From JAYPHU01 sp964611435 (lineage in GTDB: Bacteria; Pseudomonadota; Alphaproteobacteria; Rhodospirillales; UBA2165), in assembly GCA_964611435.1 (NCBI GenBank), contig CAZSXT010000015.1, positions 28,112 through 92,111 of the forward strand: a DNA stretch of 64,000 nt, read 5' to 3'. Below are positions 35,312 to 44,286 of the stretch, piece after piece. The notes beneath the pieces are model-generated. The model was not told where the DNA came from. It searched no databases and worked only from the letters and a program-made list of their open reading frames with translations. The position numbers and the translations under genes are program-made. How positions within the stretch are numbered: the stretch's first letter is position 1; every line of letters begins with the position of its first letter.

Positions 35312-35662
35312 TCAGGCGATCAGCGCGTCGTCGTCTTCGTCGCTGGGGAACAGCTGTGCCAAGTAACCGAAGTCATTCCGTTTACCGCGCCGGCCGATGA
35401 TCTTTTGTTGTGCTTGCAGCGGAAAGTCGGTGATCTCCAGTACATCCTTTTTGATCAGGATGTCTACGAGATCTTCGATCACCCGGCTGAGGGACAAATC
35501 GGCCGCCAGCCAGTTCTCCTCCAAACTCTCGGCCAACCCCTCGCCAAACAAAAATTCGGCGACCTCCTTAGAGCCAGGATCAACCTGTTCGGGCTGCCGG
35601 TTTGCCGTTTCCCGGACAATAGCGAGAATTCTGCCGTCACTGTCCCGTTCAACAAAGGCCAT
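35312..35662 (-). CDS. Conserved small alphaproteobacterial protein (often mis-named TrpB-like)
   Basis: Start at the ATG at 35662 (MAFVERDSDGRILAIVRE) with GGAAGGAAAG upstream; the ATG 15 bases earlier has none. 116 residues, cytoplasmic. The N-terminal FVERDxxGRI and the middle SLSRVIEDLVDILIKKDVLEITDFPLQAQQKIIGRR form a pattern I associate with a small family that databases sometimes label tryptophan synthase beta subunit-like without catalytic residues. No PLP lysine is present, so that name should not be read as a function. The C-terminus is acidic. Confidence 0.7.
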   Translation of the reverse strand: MAFVERDSDGRILAIVRETANRQPEQVDPGSKEVAEFLFGEGLAESLEENWLAADLSLSRVIEDLVDILIKKDVLEITDFPLQAQQKIIGRRGKRNDFGYLAQLFPSDEDDDALIA

Positions 35663-35801
35663 GAACTTTCCTTCCATGCGCTCTCTTTGCTTGCATATGA
35701 CGGCGCAGGGCGTGAATTTCCAGACCCGATGGAGAATTTCTTTTGCAGTCGTTTATCTGCCGATTGTCCCTCTTGACCGGAAGGGTTATAGAGAAGGCGT
35801 C

Positions 35802-36122
35802 ATGAACGCGCGAAATTCAGCACTCATTTCTTTGTTCGCGGTTGTCGCCATCGCCTTGGGCGCGTGCAGCAATCAACAGGCTTATATTTTCAAGGCCGAC
35901 GAATTCAACCGGGACTCCCCGACCTTCAACAAAGAGCCCAAAGACCGGGATGATGTACAAATTTGCTACAGCAAGTTGGCCACTAATGTGGATGAACTGC
36001 TGCAAATGGCTGCCACGGAATGCGGCAAATACGGGAAAACGGCCCGTTTTCAAGGACATGACTATCTCGAATGCCCGCTGACGACGCCGGCGCGGGCGAC
36101 ATTTTCTTGTCTAAGAAAATAA
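35802..36122 (+). CDS. Small putative lipoprotein
   Basis: From the ATG at 35802, 106 residues: MNARNSALISLFAVVAIALGACSNQQ, where LGAC is the lipobox (Cys22). The mature part contains four further cysteines (CYSKL, TECGKY, LECPL, FSCLRK) that could form disulfides. No domain is recognised. The longer open frame upstream of this ATG overlaps the convergent gene and is not coding. Confidence 0.75.
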   Translation: MNARNSALISLFAVVAIALGACSNQQAYIFKADEFNRDSPTFNKEPKDRDDVQICYSKLATNVDELLQMAATECGKYGKTARFQGHDYLECPLTTPARATFSCLRK

Positions 36123-36268
36123 TAAAATCAAAGACTTGCGTTGAATTCCGCCGCCGGGATTCCCATCTAAAAGTAGCTGTGCTAGCCTTTACCGACGCTT
36201 TTAGTGTTCCTTAACACTCGTCGTCGCTAATAGGGGTAGAAGGCCCCGCATTGTATAGGAGACTAGGC

Positions 36269-36745
36269 ATGAAGAAGGTCATGGTTTTAACCGCTGCCCT
36301 TTCCTTGGCGGCATGTGCGGACAACGAGCACTTTACGCCGGGCAAGGTGGCCGGCGCCATCGGCGGCGCAGCCGTTGGCATGTTCGCCGGTAGTCAGTTT
36401 GGCGGCGGGACCGGCAAGCTCTTGTTTATGATCGCCGGCGGTCTTATTGGCGGTGGTGCGGGATATTCGATCGGGAACGAGCTATTGCCGTCCGATAAGT
36501 CTACGTTCGAGAGATCGACGGCCTACGCGATGAATAATGCCGCGGATGGACAGCAGGTGAATTGGGCCAATCCCGAAACCGGGGTGGCCGGCACGATCAA
36601 GCCGACCCGCAGCTATTATGCAGGTCAAAACCGCTACTGCCGGGACTTCACCGCCAGCATCGCTGTCAAATCGGGAGTTGGATCGGGCGAAGCGCGGGCC
36701 TGCCGGATCGCCGGTGGCAATTGGTTTATTGACGAGCGAGCCTGA
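36269..36745 (+). CDS. Glycine-zipper 17 kDa surface-antigen-like lipoprotein
   Basis: Start at the ATG at 36269 with GGAG upstream (an ATG-less extension exists). 158 residues. LSLAAC is a lipobox; then comes a glycine zipper AGAIGGAAVGMFAGSQFGGG and FMIAGGLIGGGAGYSIG, typical of rickettsial 17 kDa antigen / Rcs-type outer-membrane proteins. The C-terminal half (ETGVAGTIKPTRSYYAGQNRYCRDFTA) matches the RT0821/Lpp0805 surface-protein domain. It sits in the outer membrane and likely has a structural role. Its 147-base leader contains the hairpin AGTGTT/AACACT (36202-36217). Confidence 0.85.
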   Translation: MKKVMVLTAALSLAACADNEHFTPGKVAGAIGGAAVGMFAGSQFGGGTGKLLFMIAGGLIGGGAGYSIGNELLPSDKSTFERSTAYAMNNAADGQQVNWANPETGVAGTIKPTRSYYAGQNRYCRDFTASIAVKSGVGSGEARACRIAGGNWFIDERA

Positions 36746-36800
36746 TTAGCATCAACAATCGTTCGGGCGCCGGCCCTCTCCAAACAGCGCGCCACGTCAG

Positions 36801-37604
36801 ATGCGCCGCTTAATGCTGATCGCGCTATCCGCTATTGCCGTCTATGCCGGATTTTTGGCCTGCCTGTTCCTGTTTCAGCGAACGCTTTTGTACCACCCCT
36901 CCGGCGACCGGCCCGACCCGGCAGCGTATGGCGTACCGGATCTAGAGCAAATCAGTGTAGAAACACAAGACGGACTGAAGCTGCTCGCCTGGTACCGACC
37001 GGCGGCGGCAGGCCGGCAAACCATACTCTACCTGCATGGGAACGGCGGACATATCGGCCATCGCGGTGGAAAGGTCCGGGCCTATCTGGATGCAGGCTAT
37101 GGGCTCCTGTTGCTCAGCTATCGCGGCTATGCCGGCAATCCGGGTAAGCCCACGGAGGAGGGGCTCTACGCCGACGGGGACGCGGCCATGGCCTTCTTGG
37201 CGGGAACAGGCGTTCAGAGCAGCCGCGTCGTTCTGTACGGAGAATCGCTTGGGACCGGTATCGCCATAGAACTGGCCACAAAATACGACGTAAACGCGGC
37301 TGTGCTTGAGGCGCCCTATAGTTCCATTCCCGATGTGGCGCAGCATCATTATTTTTATATGCCGGTAAGGTATTTGGTCCGTGACCGTTTCGATTCCACG
37401 GAAAAAATAGCGCGCGTTGAGGAGCCGATCCTGGTGGTGCATGGGGGTAAGGACCGGGTGGTGCCGATGAAGTTCGGCAAGAAATTATTTGACACGGCTC
37501 GCGAACCGAAGTCGTTTTTGCAATTGGCGACCGCCGGACACAACGATCTGTATAACTTCGGCGTTGCCGCCAAAGTCATTGATTTTATGAGAAAATATCA
37601 ATAG
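36801..37604 (+). CDS. Alpha/beta hydrolase, BEM46/ABHD13-like
   Basis: 267 residues with an N-terminal hydrophobic anchor (LMLIALSAIAVYAGFLACLFLF). The catalytic elements are LYLHGNGGHIGHR (oxyanion hole), VVLYGESLGTGIA (Ser in GESLG), GGKDRVVPM (Asp) and AGHNDLYNFG (His). The word LYHPSGDRP after the anchor is characteristic of this membrane-bound group, related to eukaryotic BEM46. The substrate is unknown; peptides or lipids are typical guesses. It starts 55 bases after the surface antigen gene. Confidence 0.9.
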   Translation: MRRLMLIALSAIAVYAGFLACLFLFQRTLLYHPSGDRPDPAAYGVPDLEQISVETQDGLKLLAWYRPAAAGRQTILYLHGNGGHIGHRGGKVRAYLDAGYGLLLLSYRGYAGNPGKPTEEGLYADGDAAMAFLAGTGVQSSRVVLYGESLGTGIAIELATKYDVNAAVLEAPYSSIPDVAQHHYFYMPVRYLVRDRFDSTEKIARVEEPILVVHGGKDRVVPMKFGKKLFDTAREPKSFLQLATAGHNDLYNFGVAAKVIDFMRKYQ

Positions 37605-37628
37605 CCACGGCAAAGAGTCTCTAAGTCT

Positions 37629-37658
37629 TTGACTCTTAACAATAAATTAAGATATACT
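37629..37658 (+). promoter_or_regulatory. Sigma70-type promoter for the 37692 gene
   Basis: TTGACT (37629-37634) and TATACT (37653-37658) lie 18 bases apart, each matching the consensus in five of six positions. The start would fall near 37665, leaving a leader of about 25 bases. Confidence 0.6.
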
Positions 37659-37691
37659 TAAGCTGTGGTGTACTGTGCGATGGTGGCGTAA

Positions 37692-38123
37692 ATGGCGCTA
37701 GCGGCCAAAGTAGCTCAACAAAATTCGATACCGGCGGTCAACCGACTAGCCGGCCACTCGATATCGCCCACAATCAGCGAGCAAGCGGTTGGGGAAGTCG
37801 AGACCTATTCCGCCATCGTTAACGACCGCCTTGGATATCGTCAGGAAGAATTGGGTCTTGATCAACGTCGGGCCCGCAATCGCCGGGATGCGCCACAGGC
37901 GCCGGAGCGGCGGATCAACACGCCCATGGTGGCGACGAACACCCACACGTTCGCCGAAGCTTTTGCCTCGGTCCTCAACAAAGGTGGCACTGGTGGTGCG
38001 CCGCTGACCGGGGGCGATTCGACCGTGAGCGTCTCTAAGGGAATTGCCTCCTATGAACTGACCCACGATGTCATTTATGATGAACTGGCGGAACTCGGCG
38101 AGGAGTTGAGCCTGACCGTTTAG
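37692..38123 (+). CDS. Hypothetical protein, unknown family
   Basis: 143 residues, no membrane segment. The N-terminus is Ala/Gln-rich, the middle Arg-rich (DQRRARNRRDAPQAPERR), and the C-terminus acidic. It has its own promoter-like sequence upstream and a factor-independent terminator downstream, so it is expressed as a single gene. I do not recognise it. There is no good ribosome binding site before the ATG. Confidence 0.65.
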   Translation: MALAAKVAQQNSIPAVNRLAGHSISPTISEQAVGEVETYSAIVNDRLGYRQEELGLDQRRARNRRDAPQAPERRINTPMVATNTHTFAEAFASVLNKGGTGGAPLTGGDSTVSVSKGIASYELTHDVIYDELAELGEELSLTV

Positions 38124-38148
38124 GGAAGGTCAGCGCATGAAGATGCAG

Positions 38149-38174
38149 ACCGGCCTGTGCGCCGGTTTTTTTTT
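38149..38174 (+). terminator. Rho-independent terminator of the 37692 gene
   Basis: ACCGGC (38149-38154), a six-base loop and GCCGGT (38161-38166), followed by eight further T residues. It ends at the stop codon of the convergent MoeA-MobA gene. Confidence 0.85.
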
Positions 38175-39816
38175 ACGTCTCGTTTAGGCGGTCTTGCAAC
38201 TGCTTCAGCCGTTCCGGCGTATCCACGTCAAACAGAACGGAATCCTCTTCAATCGGCACTTCAAATACCCGGTCCGCATGTTCTTCTAGTAGATACCGGG
38301 CGCCGACGTCGCCGCTGAGACCCGCCATTTCCGCCTTGAATTCGTTGGACCAGATCACCGGATTGCCCCGCTTTCGGCCGTGAACCGGCACACAGATTGA
38401 ACGCCCTTCCACCGGATCGAAGGCTTTGATCAATTGATCCAGGATGTCCGTGGATATCAGCGGCATGTCCCCCAAACAGACCATGAATCCGTCCGCATCG
38501 CCCGACAAAGCGGCTAAACCTGTTTTGACCGAGGTGCTGAGTCCGTCCGCGTAATCGGCATTGTGGACGAAGGTAACATCCAGCCCTGATAATGCCTCTT
38601 TCACCTGATCTTCTTCGAAGCCGATGATTACGGTAAGGGAGGCAACCTGTTTCGCCGCCGCCACGGTTTCCGCGACACGGCGGACCATTGGCTTACCATC
38701 CACATCGACCAATAGTTTATTTTGCGCGCCCATGCGCCGCGATGCACCCGCCGCCAGGATCAGCGCGGCAATGCGAGGCTCCCGGGCTTTGGCCACGTCT
38801 GTGTCGCTGCTGCCGCTTTGACGCAATTGGCCACGTTCGGAAATTTCCTTCAGCAGCCCGCCGCCGCCCATCAGCATAATGTCTTTCGGGGTCACCGGCA
38901 CACCGGCCAGTAACCGCCAGAGCACCCAATCGAATCCATTGAGCTTGGGGGAGCGGGCGCAGCCGGGCATGCCGACCACCGGTTGGTTATCAAGCGTACC
39001 GATGAATAGCAAATTGCCGGGATCCACCGGCATGCCGAAATGATCCACTGTGCCGCCGGCATCCACCACGGCGGCCGGCAATACATCGTGCCGATCGACA
39101 ACCGCGGAGGCGCCGAAGATTAGGATAATCTCGATGCCTTTGTTCTGAAGCTCGGTAATGGCCTCGGTCACCTCCACTTGGACGTGTCCGCAGCGAATGA
39201 CTTCGGAGATTGTGCTGCCATAGGCCTCGACCCGCGCAGCGGCCGTTTCCACGGTTTTGTCGAGAATGCTCTCCTTCATTCCGGGAAGCCGTGTGAGGAT
39301 CAGCCCGACGGAGCGCGCATCGAAGGGATAGACGTCTATTAGCGGCTTATCCGGATGGGACGACGCCTCAGCCTCCTTCACCAGTGCATCGCTCACCGCG
39401 AAAGGGATAATCTTGATCGTGGCGATCAATTGGCCTGGTGTGACCACCTCGTATGCGGGAGTCGTAGCGACCGTGATGGTCTCGTCGATCAGATTGACGG
39501 CGTTCAGCTTTTCCTGGTCATAGACGATGACGCCGTGTTTCTCGGCGATCAGGTTGCAGCGGCCGGTAAAGGCGTCGCCCACTTTGACATTGTCGCCGGC
39601 GAGAGCTTCGGAAATCCGCCGCGCGGCGGGGTCTTCGGCGATATCGCCGTCTTCCAGACGGGCGGCAACGACTTCTTCTACGCCTGCGGCTTTGAAGAGA
39701 TCAATATCATCGGCGCTGAGCACTCGGCCTTTCTTGAGGACACGTTCGGGCAGGCGTGCGCTATGGGCCAGGATCGCGCCTTCCGCCTCGCTCAGCGGGA
39801 TGGTGCCGAATTTCAT
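38173..39816 (-). CDS. Fusion of a MoeA-like molybdopterin-binding domain and a MobA/MocA nucleotidyltransferase
   Basis: 547 residues. The first 340 are a molybdopterin-binding domain (MKFGTIPLSEAEGAILAHS; later GIEIILIFGASAVVDRHDV with the DRxD-like turn). The C-terminal 200 are an NTP transferase: ALILAAGASRRMGAQNKLL near residue 350 and GDMPLI further on. It would attach a nucleotide (CMP in MocA) to the molybdenum cofactor. MCD is the cofactor of CO-dehydrogenase/xanthine-dehydrogenase type enzymes, and these genes are next to it. Its ATG overlaps the XdhC stop by four bases, which indicates coupling. Confidence 0.9.
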   Translation of the reverse strand: MKFGTIPLSEAEGAILAHSARLPERVLKKGRVLSADDIDLFKAAGVEEVVAARLEDGDIAEDPAARRISEALAGDNVKVGDAFTGRCNLIAEKHGVIVYDQEKLNAVNLIDETITVATTPAYEVVTPGQLIATIKIIPFAVSDALVKEAEASSHPDKPLIDVYPFDARSVGLILTRLPGMKESILDKTVETAAARVEAYGSTISEVIRCGHVQVEVTEAITELQNKGIEIILIFGASAVVDRHDVLPAAVVDAGGTVDHFGMPVDPGNLLFIGTLDNQPVVGMPGCARSPKLNGFDWVLWRLLAGVPVTPKDIMLMGGGGLLKEISERGQLRQSGSSDTDVAKAREPRIAALILAAGASRRMGAQNKLLVDVDGKPMVRRVAETVAAAKQVASLTVIIGFEEDQVKEALSGLDVTFVHNADYADGLSTSVKTGLAALSGDADGFMVCLGDMPLISTDILDQLIKAFDPVEGRSICVPVHGRKRGNPVIWSNEFKAEMAGLSGDVGARYLLEEHADRVFEVPIEEDSVLFDVDTPERLKQLQDRLNET

Positions 39817-40817
39817 ATATCGTTCAGCTTGCCGTGTTTCGCGGCGACGATTTGAGCCAGGATGGAGACCGCGATCTCGGCCGGTGATGTGGCGCCCAGG
39901 TTCAACCCGATGGGGCCGTTGATTCGGGCGAAGTCGTCTTCACCGAACCCCAGCTCTCCCAGCCGTTCCAGCCGCGACGCGTGAGTGCGTCGGCTACCCA
40001 GAGAGCCGATGTAAAAAGCGTCGGATTTGAGAGCGATTTCGAGCGCCGGATCGTCCAATTTAGGATCATGGGTCAGGGTCACAACGGCGGTCCGAGCGTC
40101 AGGCGCCAGTTCTTTCAGCGCGTCATCGGGCCATTCTTCGCTGAGGGTCACGCCGGGGAACCGGGCGTCCGTGGCGAAGGATCCGCGTGGATCAATCACG
40201 GTGACTTCAAAGCCGGCGGTGGCCGCCATGGGCACCAGCGCTTGGGAGATGTGCACCGCGCCGACAATCAGCATGCGCAGCGGCTTGTTGAAGACTTGGA
40301 CGAATAGCGACTGGCCATCCTGGTCGAACAACTTACTCCGGTCATCGCGAATGGCCTGGCGGACGTTGCCCAGCATCTCATCGGTGATGGCGAGGGGGCC
40401 CTCCACGTCATCGCCGGTGACAAAGGAGCGTTCACCGGTTTCGATATCAGTGACCGTCGCCAGGGGGCGTTCGCTGGCCAGACGGCTTACGGTGGCCTTA
40501 TCGGCGGCCTTCTCGACGAAAATTTTAATATCGCCGCCGCAGGCCAAACCCACTTCCCAGGCTTGTTCGTTGGTAACCCCGAAATCGAGCACCCTGACCT
40601 GACCATCATTGATGGAATTCAGCGCTTCTCCGATGACCGCGCCTTCGATGCAACCACCGGAAACAGAGCCAACAAATGCGCCATCCTTGTCGACAGCGAT
40701 CTGGCTGCCGACCGGGCGCGGGGAAGACCCCCACGTGCCGATCACAGTGGCGAGGGCGACGTCCTTGCCGTCGCCCATCCAATCCGCAGCTTGTCCTAAT
40801 ACATCATCTTCGGCCAT
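39813..40817 (-). CDS. XdhC family protein (molybdenum hydroxylase maturation)
   Basis: 334 residues. The N-terminal XdhC_CoxI motif (ATVIGTWGSSPRPVGSQIAV, SVSGGCIEG) is followed by a Rossmann domain (LIVGAVHISQALVPMAATAGF) and a third segment (SLGSRRTHASRLERL). XdhC binds the sulfurated molybdenum cofactor and delivers it to xanthine-dehydrogenase-type enzymes. Complete; overlaps the MoeA-MobA gene by four bases and lies 35 bases downstream of the CoxM gene. Confidence 0.94.
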   Translation of the reverse strand: MAEDDVLGQAADWMGDGKDVALATVIGTWGSSPRPVGSQIAVDKDGAFVGSVSGGCIEGAVIGEALNSINDGQVRVLDFGVTNEQAWEVGLACGGDIKIFVEKAADKATVSRLASERPLATVTDIETGERSFVTGDDVEGPLAITDEMLGNVRQAIRDDRSKLFDQDGQSLFVQVFNKPLRMLIVGAVHISQALVPMAATAGFEVTVIDPRGSFATDARFPGVTLSEEWPDDALKELAPDARTAVVTLTHDPKLDDPALEIALKSDAFYIGSLGSRRTHASRLERLGELGFGEDDFARINGPIGLNLGATSPAEIAVSILAQIVAAKHGKLNDI

Positions 40818-40852
40818 GGCTGCGCCTCATATAGTCTGAAATGCGCGGGCGG

Positions 40853-41644
40853 CTAGCCCCCAATGGCGCGCCGGGCCATCACATTAATCAGATGCGCCCG
40901 GTACTCCGCACTTGCGTGGATATCAGAGTTCAGACCATCGGCGCTGACCTTGATATCCTTGATCTTGTCCGCATCCAGATTGCCGTCAGCCCAGGCTTCC
41001 TCGAATTCGGTCTGCCGGTAGGCGCAGGGGCCCGCACCGGTGACGCCGACCCGTACGCCGCTGCCCGTCTTGGCGACAAAGGCGCCGACGATGGGGTAAC
41101 GGGATGCGGGGTTCGGGAAGTGCTTGTAGCCGGCCTGTTCCGGAATGGGGAACGAGACGCTGGTGATCAATTCACCTTCTTCCAGGGCGGTATCAAACAT
41201 GCCGGTGAAGAAGTCATCGGCCGAGATGCTGCGCTTGTTGGTGTTGATCGTGGCGTTCAGGGCCAAAACGGCGCTCGGGTAGCTGGCAGCCGGGTCATTA
41301 TTGGCGAGAGAACCGCCGATCGTACCCCGGTTGCGAACCATTTGATCGCCGATGGTCCCCGCCAGTTCGGCCAGCGCCGGAATTTTCGACTGCACCAGTT
41401 CTGACGAATTCACCGCGTGGTGGGTGGTCATCGCCTTGATTACGATAGCGCCGCCTTCTTCAGAAATGCCGACCATGTCATCGACGTATCCAAGATCAAC
41501 AAGATCGCTCGGTTGATCGAGGCGTTGCTTGAGAACCGGCACCAAGGTCATACCGCCGGCCAGGAAGCGGGCGTCATCGGCGGAACCATGTTTGGAAACC
41601 GCGTCGTCCTGAGAATCAGCTCGTTGATAATTAAAATCGTACAT
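40853..41644 (-). CDS. Molybdenum hydroxylase FAD-binding (medium) subunit, CoxM-like
   Basis: 263 residues. FAD-binding signatures are DARFLAGGMTLVPVLKQRL (the AGGxTL loop), RNRGTIGGSLANNDPAASYP and YKHFPNPASRYPIVGAFVA. This subunit transfers electrons between the iron-sulfur clusters and NAD+ or quinone in xanthine dehydrogenase, CO dehydrogenase and related hydroxylases. It follows the iron-sulfur subunit after four bases. The large subunit that should complete the enzyme is not beside it. Confidence 0.94.
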   Translation of the reverse strand: MYDFNYQRADSQDDAVSKHGSADDARFLAGGMTLVPVLKQRLDQPSDLVDLGYVDDMVGISEEGGAIVIKAMTTHHAVNSSELVQSKIPALAELAGTIGDQMVRNRGTIGGSLANNDPAASYPSAVLALNATINTNKRSISADDFFTGMFDTALEEGELITSVSFPIPEQAGYKHFPNPASRYPIVGAFVAKTGSGVRVGVTGAGPCAYRQTEFEEAWADGNLDADKIKDIKVSADGLNSDIHASAEYRAHLINVMARRAIGG

Positions 41645-41648
41645 CGGC

Positions 41649-42119
41649 TTAACCCCTCATATCCTTGGCGGCCGCTTCGATGGCCAGCACGATGTTGTGG
41701 TAACCGGTACAGCGGCAGATATTGCCTTCCAGTGCGTGACGGATTTCCTCGTGAGAGGGGTCGGGATTGTCGTCGACGATGCCGATCGCGCTCATCACCA
41801 TGCCGGGGGTGCAGAAGCCGCACTGCAGGGCATGGTGTTCGCGGAAGGCCTCCTGCATCGGGTGCAGCTTGTCGCCGTCGGCCAGACCTTCAATGGTGGT
41901 TACATCATGGCCATCCACATGGGTCGCCAAAAGCGAGCAGGATTTCACCGCGCGGCCATCGACATGCACCGTGCAAGCCCCACATTGGGACGTGTCGCAA
42001 CCCACGTGCGTGCCGGTCAGGCCTAAATGTTCTCTGAGAAACTGAACCAGAAGTGTCCGGCCTTCAACCTCCCCGGAGACTTCCTTCCCATTGACGGTCA
42101 TTTTTATCTGATAGGACAT
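41649..42119 (-). CDS. Molybdenum hydroxylase [2Fe-2S] (small) subunit, CoxS-like
   Basis: 156 residues with two clusters. The plant-type ferredoxin cluster is in GCDTSQCGACTVHVDGRAVKSC and the C-terminal cluster in CGFCTPGMVMSAIG and CRCTGYHNIV. Standard length. It is the first gene of a minus-strand operon (CoxS, CoxM, XdhC, MoeA-MobA). The 106 bases upstream contain no large-subunit gene; the next gene is the unrelated GT41 protein. Confidence 0.95.
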   Translation of the reverse strand: MSYQIKMTVNGKEVSGEVEGRTLLVQFLREHLGLTGTHVGCDTSQCGACTVHVDGRAVKSCSLLATHVDGHDVTTIEGLADGDKLHPMQEAFREHHALQCGFCTPGMVMSAIGIVDDNPDPSHEEIRHALEGNICRCTGYHNIVLAIEAAAKDMRG

Positions 42120-42225
42120 GCTTGCCTCATAGTTATCAACGCTTGTTGGTTGGCCGTATTTAACAGCACGGCACCAGTCGAAACCAGACTTTTTAGGGCA
42201 ATTTTTTGAGTATCAGACGAAAAAA

Positions 42226-44130
42226 TCAGTGATTTTGGCTATCGCACCAATTTCGCCACATGTCGCGAAGGGCGGATTCCATGTCTCGGGCATAGTTTTT
42301 GCCGTCGCAGAGGGGCGACTGAAGCAATTGCTGACGAAGGGTTAGCCGGAGAGCGCCCAGCCTTTCCGGCGAACTCGCGAGACCAACCGCGGCTTTTACG
42401 TAAGCCTCTCTGTCGGAGGCGACCAAATCAGCCTCGCCGCAATGGGTCATGAAATTGCCGGCGACCCGATCGACAAAGCGTTCACCTTCCAAGGCAATTA
42501 CCGGCACACCCATGTAAAGCGCTTCGAATGTGGTCGTCGCACCGTTGAACGGGAAGGGGTCTAGGGCGATATCCACTTGGCTATAAAGCGCTAAATGATC
42601 GGCATAAAAATCGTCCAGGGCCATCAGATGCACCCGCTCGGCATCAATGCCCCGGTGCGCAAACTTGTCCCGCCAAACCTGTTTCAGCCGGTAATCGCTG
42701 AAGAAATTGCGATACTTAAGGATCAGTTCCGACTTGGGCAGCGCCTTCAAGACATCGCACCAAGCGTCCAGAACCTGATCGTTGATCTTCTCCGGTTTAC
42801 TGAAAGAGCCGAAGGTCACGTGATCGTTAAAGTACATCGGCGGCTTGGCCGGATGCGGTGCGTAGTCCGGCACCCGGAACTGATAAAATGTGGGCAGCCG
42901 ATATAGCGTTTCGGAGAACAATTCCCGTGTATCCTCGGGGTGGAAATATTCGTCGGTGAGCCAGTAATCCATGCCCGGCACGGCGGTCGTCGCACAATCA
43001 TGAAAGCTGACTTGTATCGGCGCAGGTCTATGTGCGGCGACCTCCGAGCGGTTGCGGTTAAACCGGCCCGCGAGGTAGATCATGATGTCCACGTGATCGG
43101 CGGCAATAAACTCGGCAATTGCTTCGTCGCTATAGCCGCCGACATCGGCCCAATGATCGGCAAGATTTTGGAACTGCTCGGTCAGGGAATCTTCAGTCTC
43201 GTTCGTCGAGTAGAGCCAGACTTCCACCTTGGTGCTGTCGAAATTCTCGATCAGCGGGATGAGGTTGCGGCCGACGGGGTGATCACGGAAGTCGGATGAC
43301 AAAAATCCAATCCGAAGTTTCCGCCCCGGCGACCGGTCAAGATATTCGAAATCGTCCCGGACATGGCGTCTGCTTGCCAACTCGGCATTCAGATCCCGAT
43401 GCAGCGTGAACAGATCAACCGGGGAAACGTCCGGTTGATTAAGCACCGCTACCTGAATGTTCCGGCGGCTAAGGTCGTTCTGCGGATCGGCGGCAAGTCC
43501 CGCGCGAAAGTGGCCGAGCGCACTGTCCACATCGCCCTGAAGCTGACAGGCGACGCCAAGGTTATTGAGGATTTCGGGATGGCCGGGCGCGAGCCCCAGC
43601 GCATCCGTCAGGTTCTGCCGGGCCTCCCACAAATCGCCAAGCCGCATGTTTGCTTGGGCCAAGTTGCTGAGCGCCTGGAGGGAATTGGGATAGGCCTGAA
43701 GGGTGGATTCAGAAAGCTCAGCCGCTTCCTCCTCCATATTGGTGGCAAGTAAGGTGTTGGCGAGATTGATTTCAGCGGCGTGCAGCGCCGGGTTGATTGC
43801 CAGGGCCCGGCGATAGGATGCGACAGCTTGGTCAAATTCGCCCAGATCGTAGTGGCTATTGCCAAGGTGAAAATGTCCCTCCGCGCTGTCGGGCGCCAGT
43901 TCAACAGATTTCTTGAAAAGTCGGAGCGATTGTTCGGCGTGACCGCTGAGCCGCGCGACCTGGGCCAGCATCAGGATAGCCTCTGCATCCTTCGGGTTGT
44001 CGCGGATGAGCGTGCGGCAGATTGTCTCCGTACCCGCCAGGTCCTGCTGTTGCAGCTTCGTCCGGGCCATCTCGACCGACGGCGTAGCGTCGGAATTCAG
44101 AGGTCTGGCCAGATTGTGAAGATGATTCAC
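42226..44130 (-). CDS. TPR-containing O-GlcNAc transferase-like glycosyltransferase (GT41, SPINDLY-type)
   Basis: About 634 residues. I choose the GTG at 44130 because GAGGGAA precedes it; a GTG 15 bases earlier is possible. The N-terminal half has several TPR units (for example AEGHFHLGNSHYDLGEFDQAVASYRRALAINP). The C-terminal half is the GT41 catalytic region: KLRIGFLSSDFRDHPVGRNL, then VDIMIYLAGRFNRNRSEVAAHRPAPIQVSF, LDPFPFNGATTTFEALYMGVPVIAL. Such enzymes glycosylate protein Ser/Thr, in bacteria for example flagellin-like or surface proteins. The full family layout is present (words here quoted in parts). Confidence 0.9.
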   Translation of the reverse strand: MNHLHNLARPLNSDATPSVEMARTKLQQQDLAGTETICRTLIRDNPKDAEAILMLAQVARLSGHAEQSLRLFKKSVELAPDSAEGHFHLGNSHYDLGEFDQAVASYRRALAINPALHAAEINLANTLLATNMEEEAAELSESTLQAYPNSLQALSNLAQANMRLGDLWEARQNLTDALGLAPGHPEILNNLGVACQLQGDVDSALGHFRAGLAADPQNDLSRRNIQVAVLNQPDVSPVDLFTLHRDLNAELASRRHVRDDFEYLDRSPGRKLRIGFLSSDFRDHPVGRNLIPLIENFDSTKVEVWLYSTNETEDSLTEQFQNLADHWADVGGYSDEAIAEFIAADHVDIMIYLAGRFNRNRSEVAAHRPAPIQVSFHDCATTAVPGMDYWLTDEYFHPEDTRELFSETLYRLPTFYQFRVPDYAPHPAKPPMYFNDHVTFGSFSKPEKINDQVLDAWCDVLKALPKSELILKYRNFFSDYRLKQVWRDKFAHRGIDAERVHLMALDDFYADHLALYSQVDIALDPFPFNGATTTFEALYMGVPVIALEGERFVDRVAGNFMTHCGEADLVASDREAYVKAAVGLASSPERLGALRLTLRQQLLQSPLCDGKNYARDMESALRDMWRNWCDSQNH

Positions 44131-44286
44131 GGTAAATTCCCTCACTCCGGCGACATTCCCGAGGATTATCGGCGGTGAATGTTAAGGCCGGGTAAATGAG
44201 GGTTGCGGATGGTTTGGAGATGTTCATTATTTTGGAAACGGAACCGAAGTACTGGCGCTGCGTAGACAAGTGGCGGGGAGACGAGC

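Noticed and set aside
35312..35662. Tryptophan synthase beta subunit
   Set aside because: Too short, no PLP-binding lysine motif; the label sometimes attached to this small family is not supported.
36202..36217. AGTGTT/AACACT hairpin as a terminator for the small lipoprotein gene
   Set aside because: The stem is short and no T run follows; it could be part of the next gene's leader.
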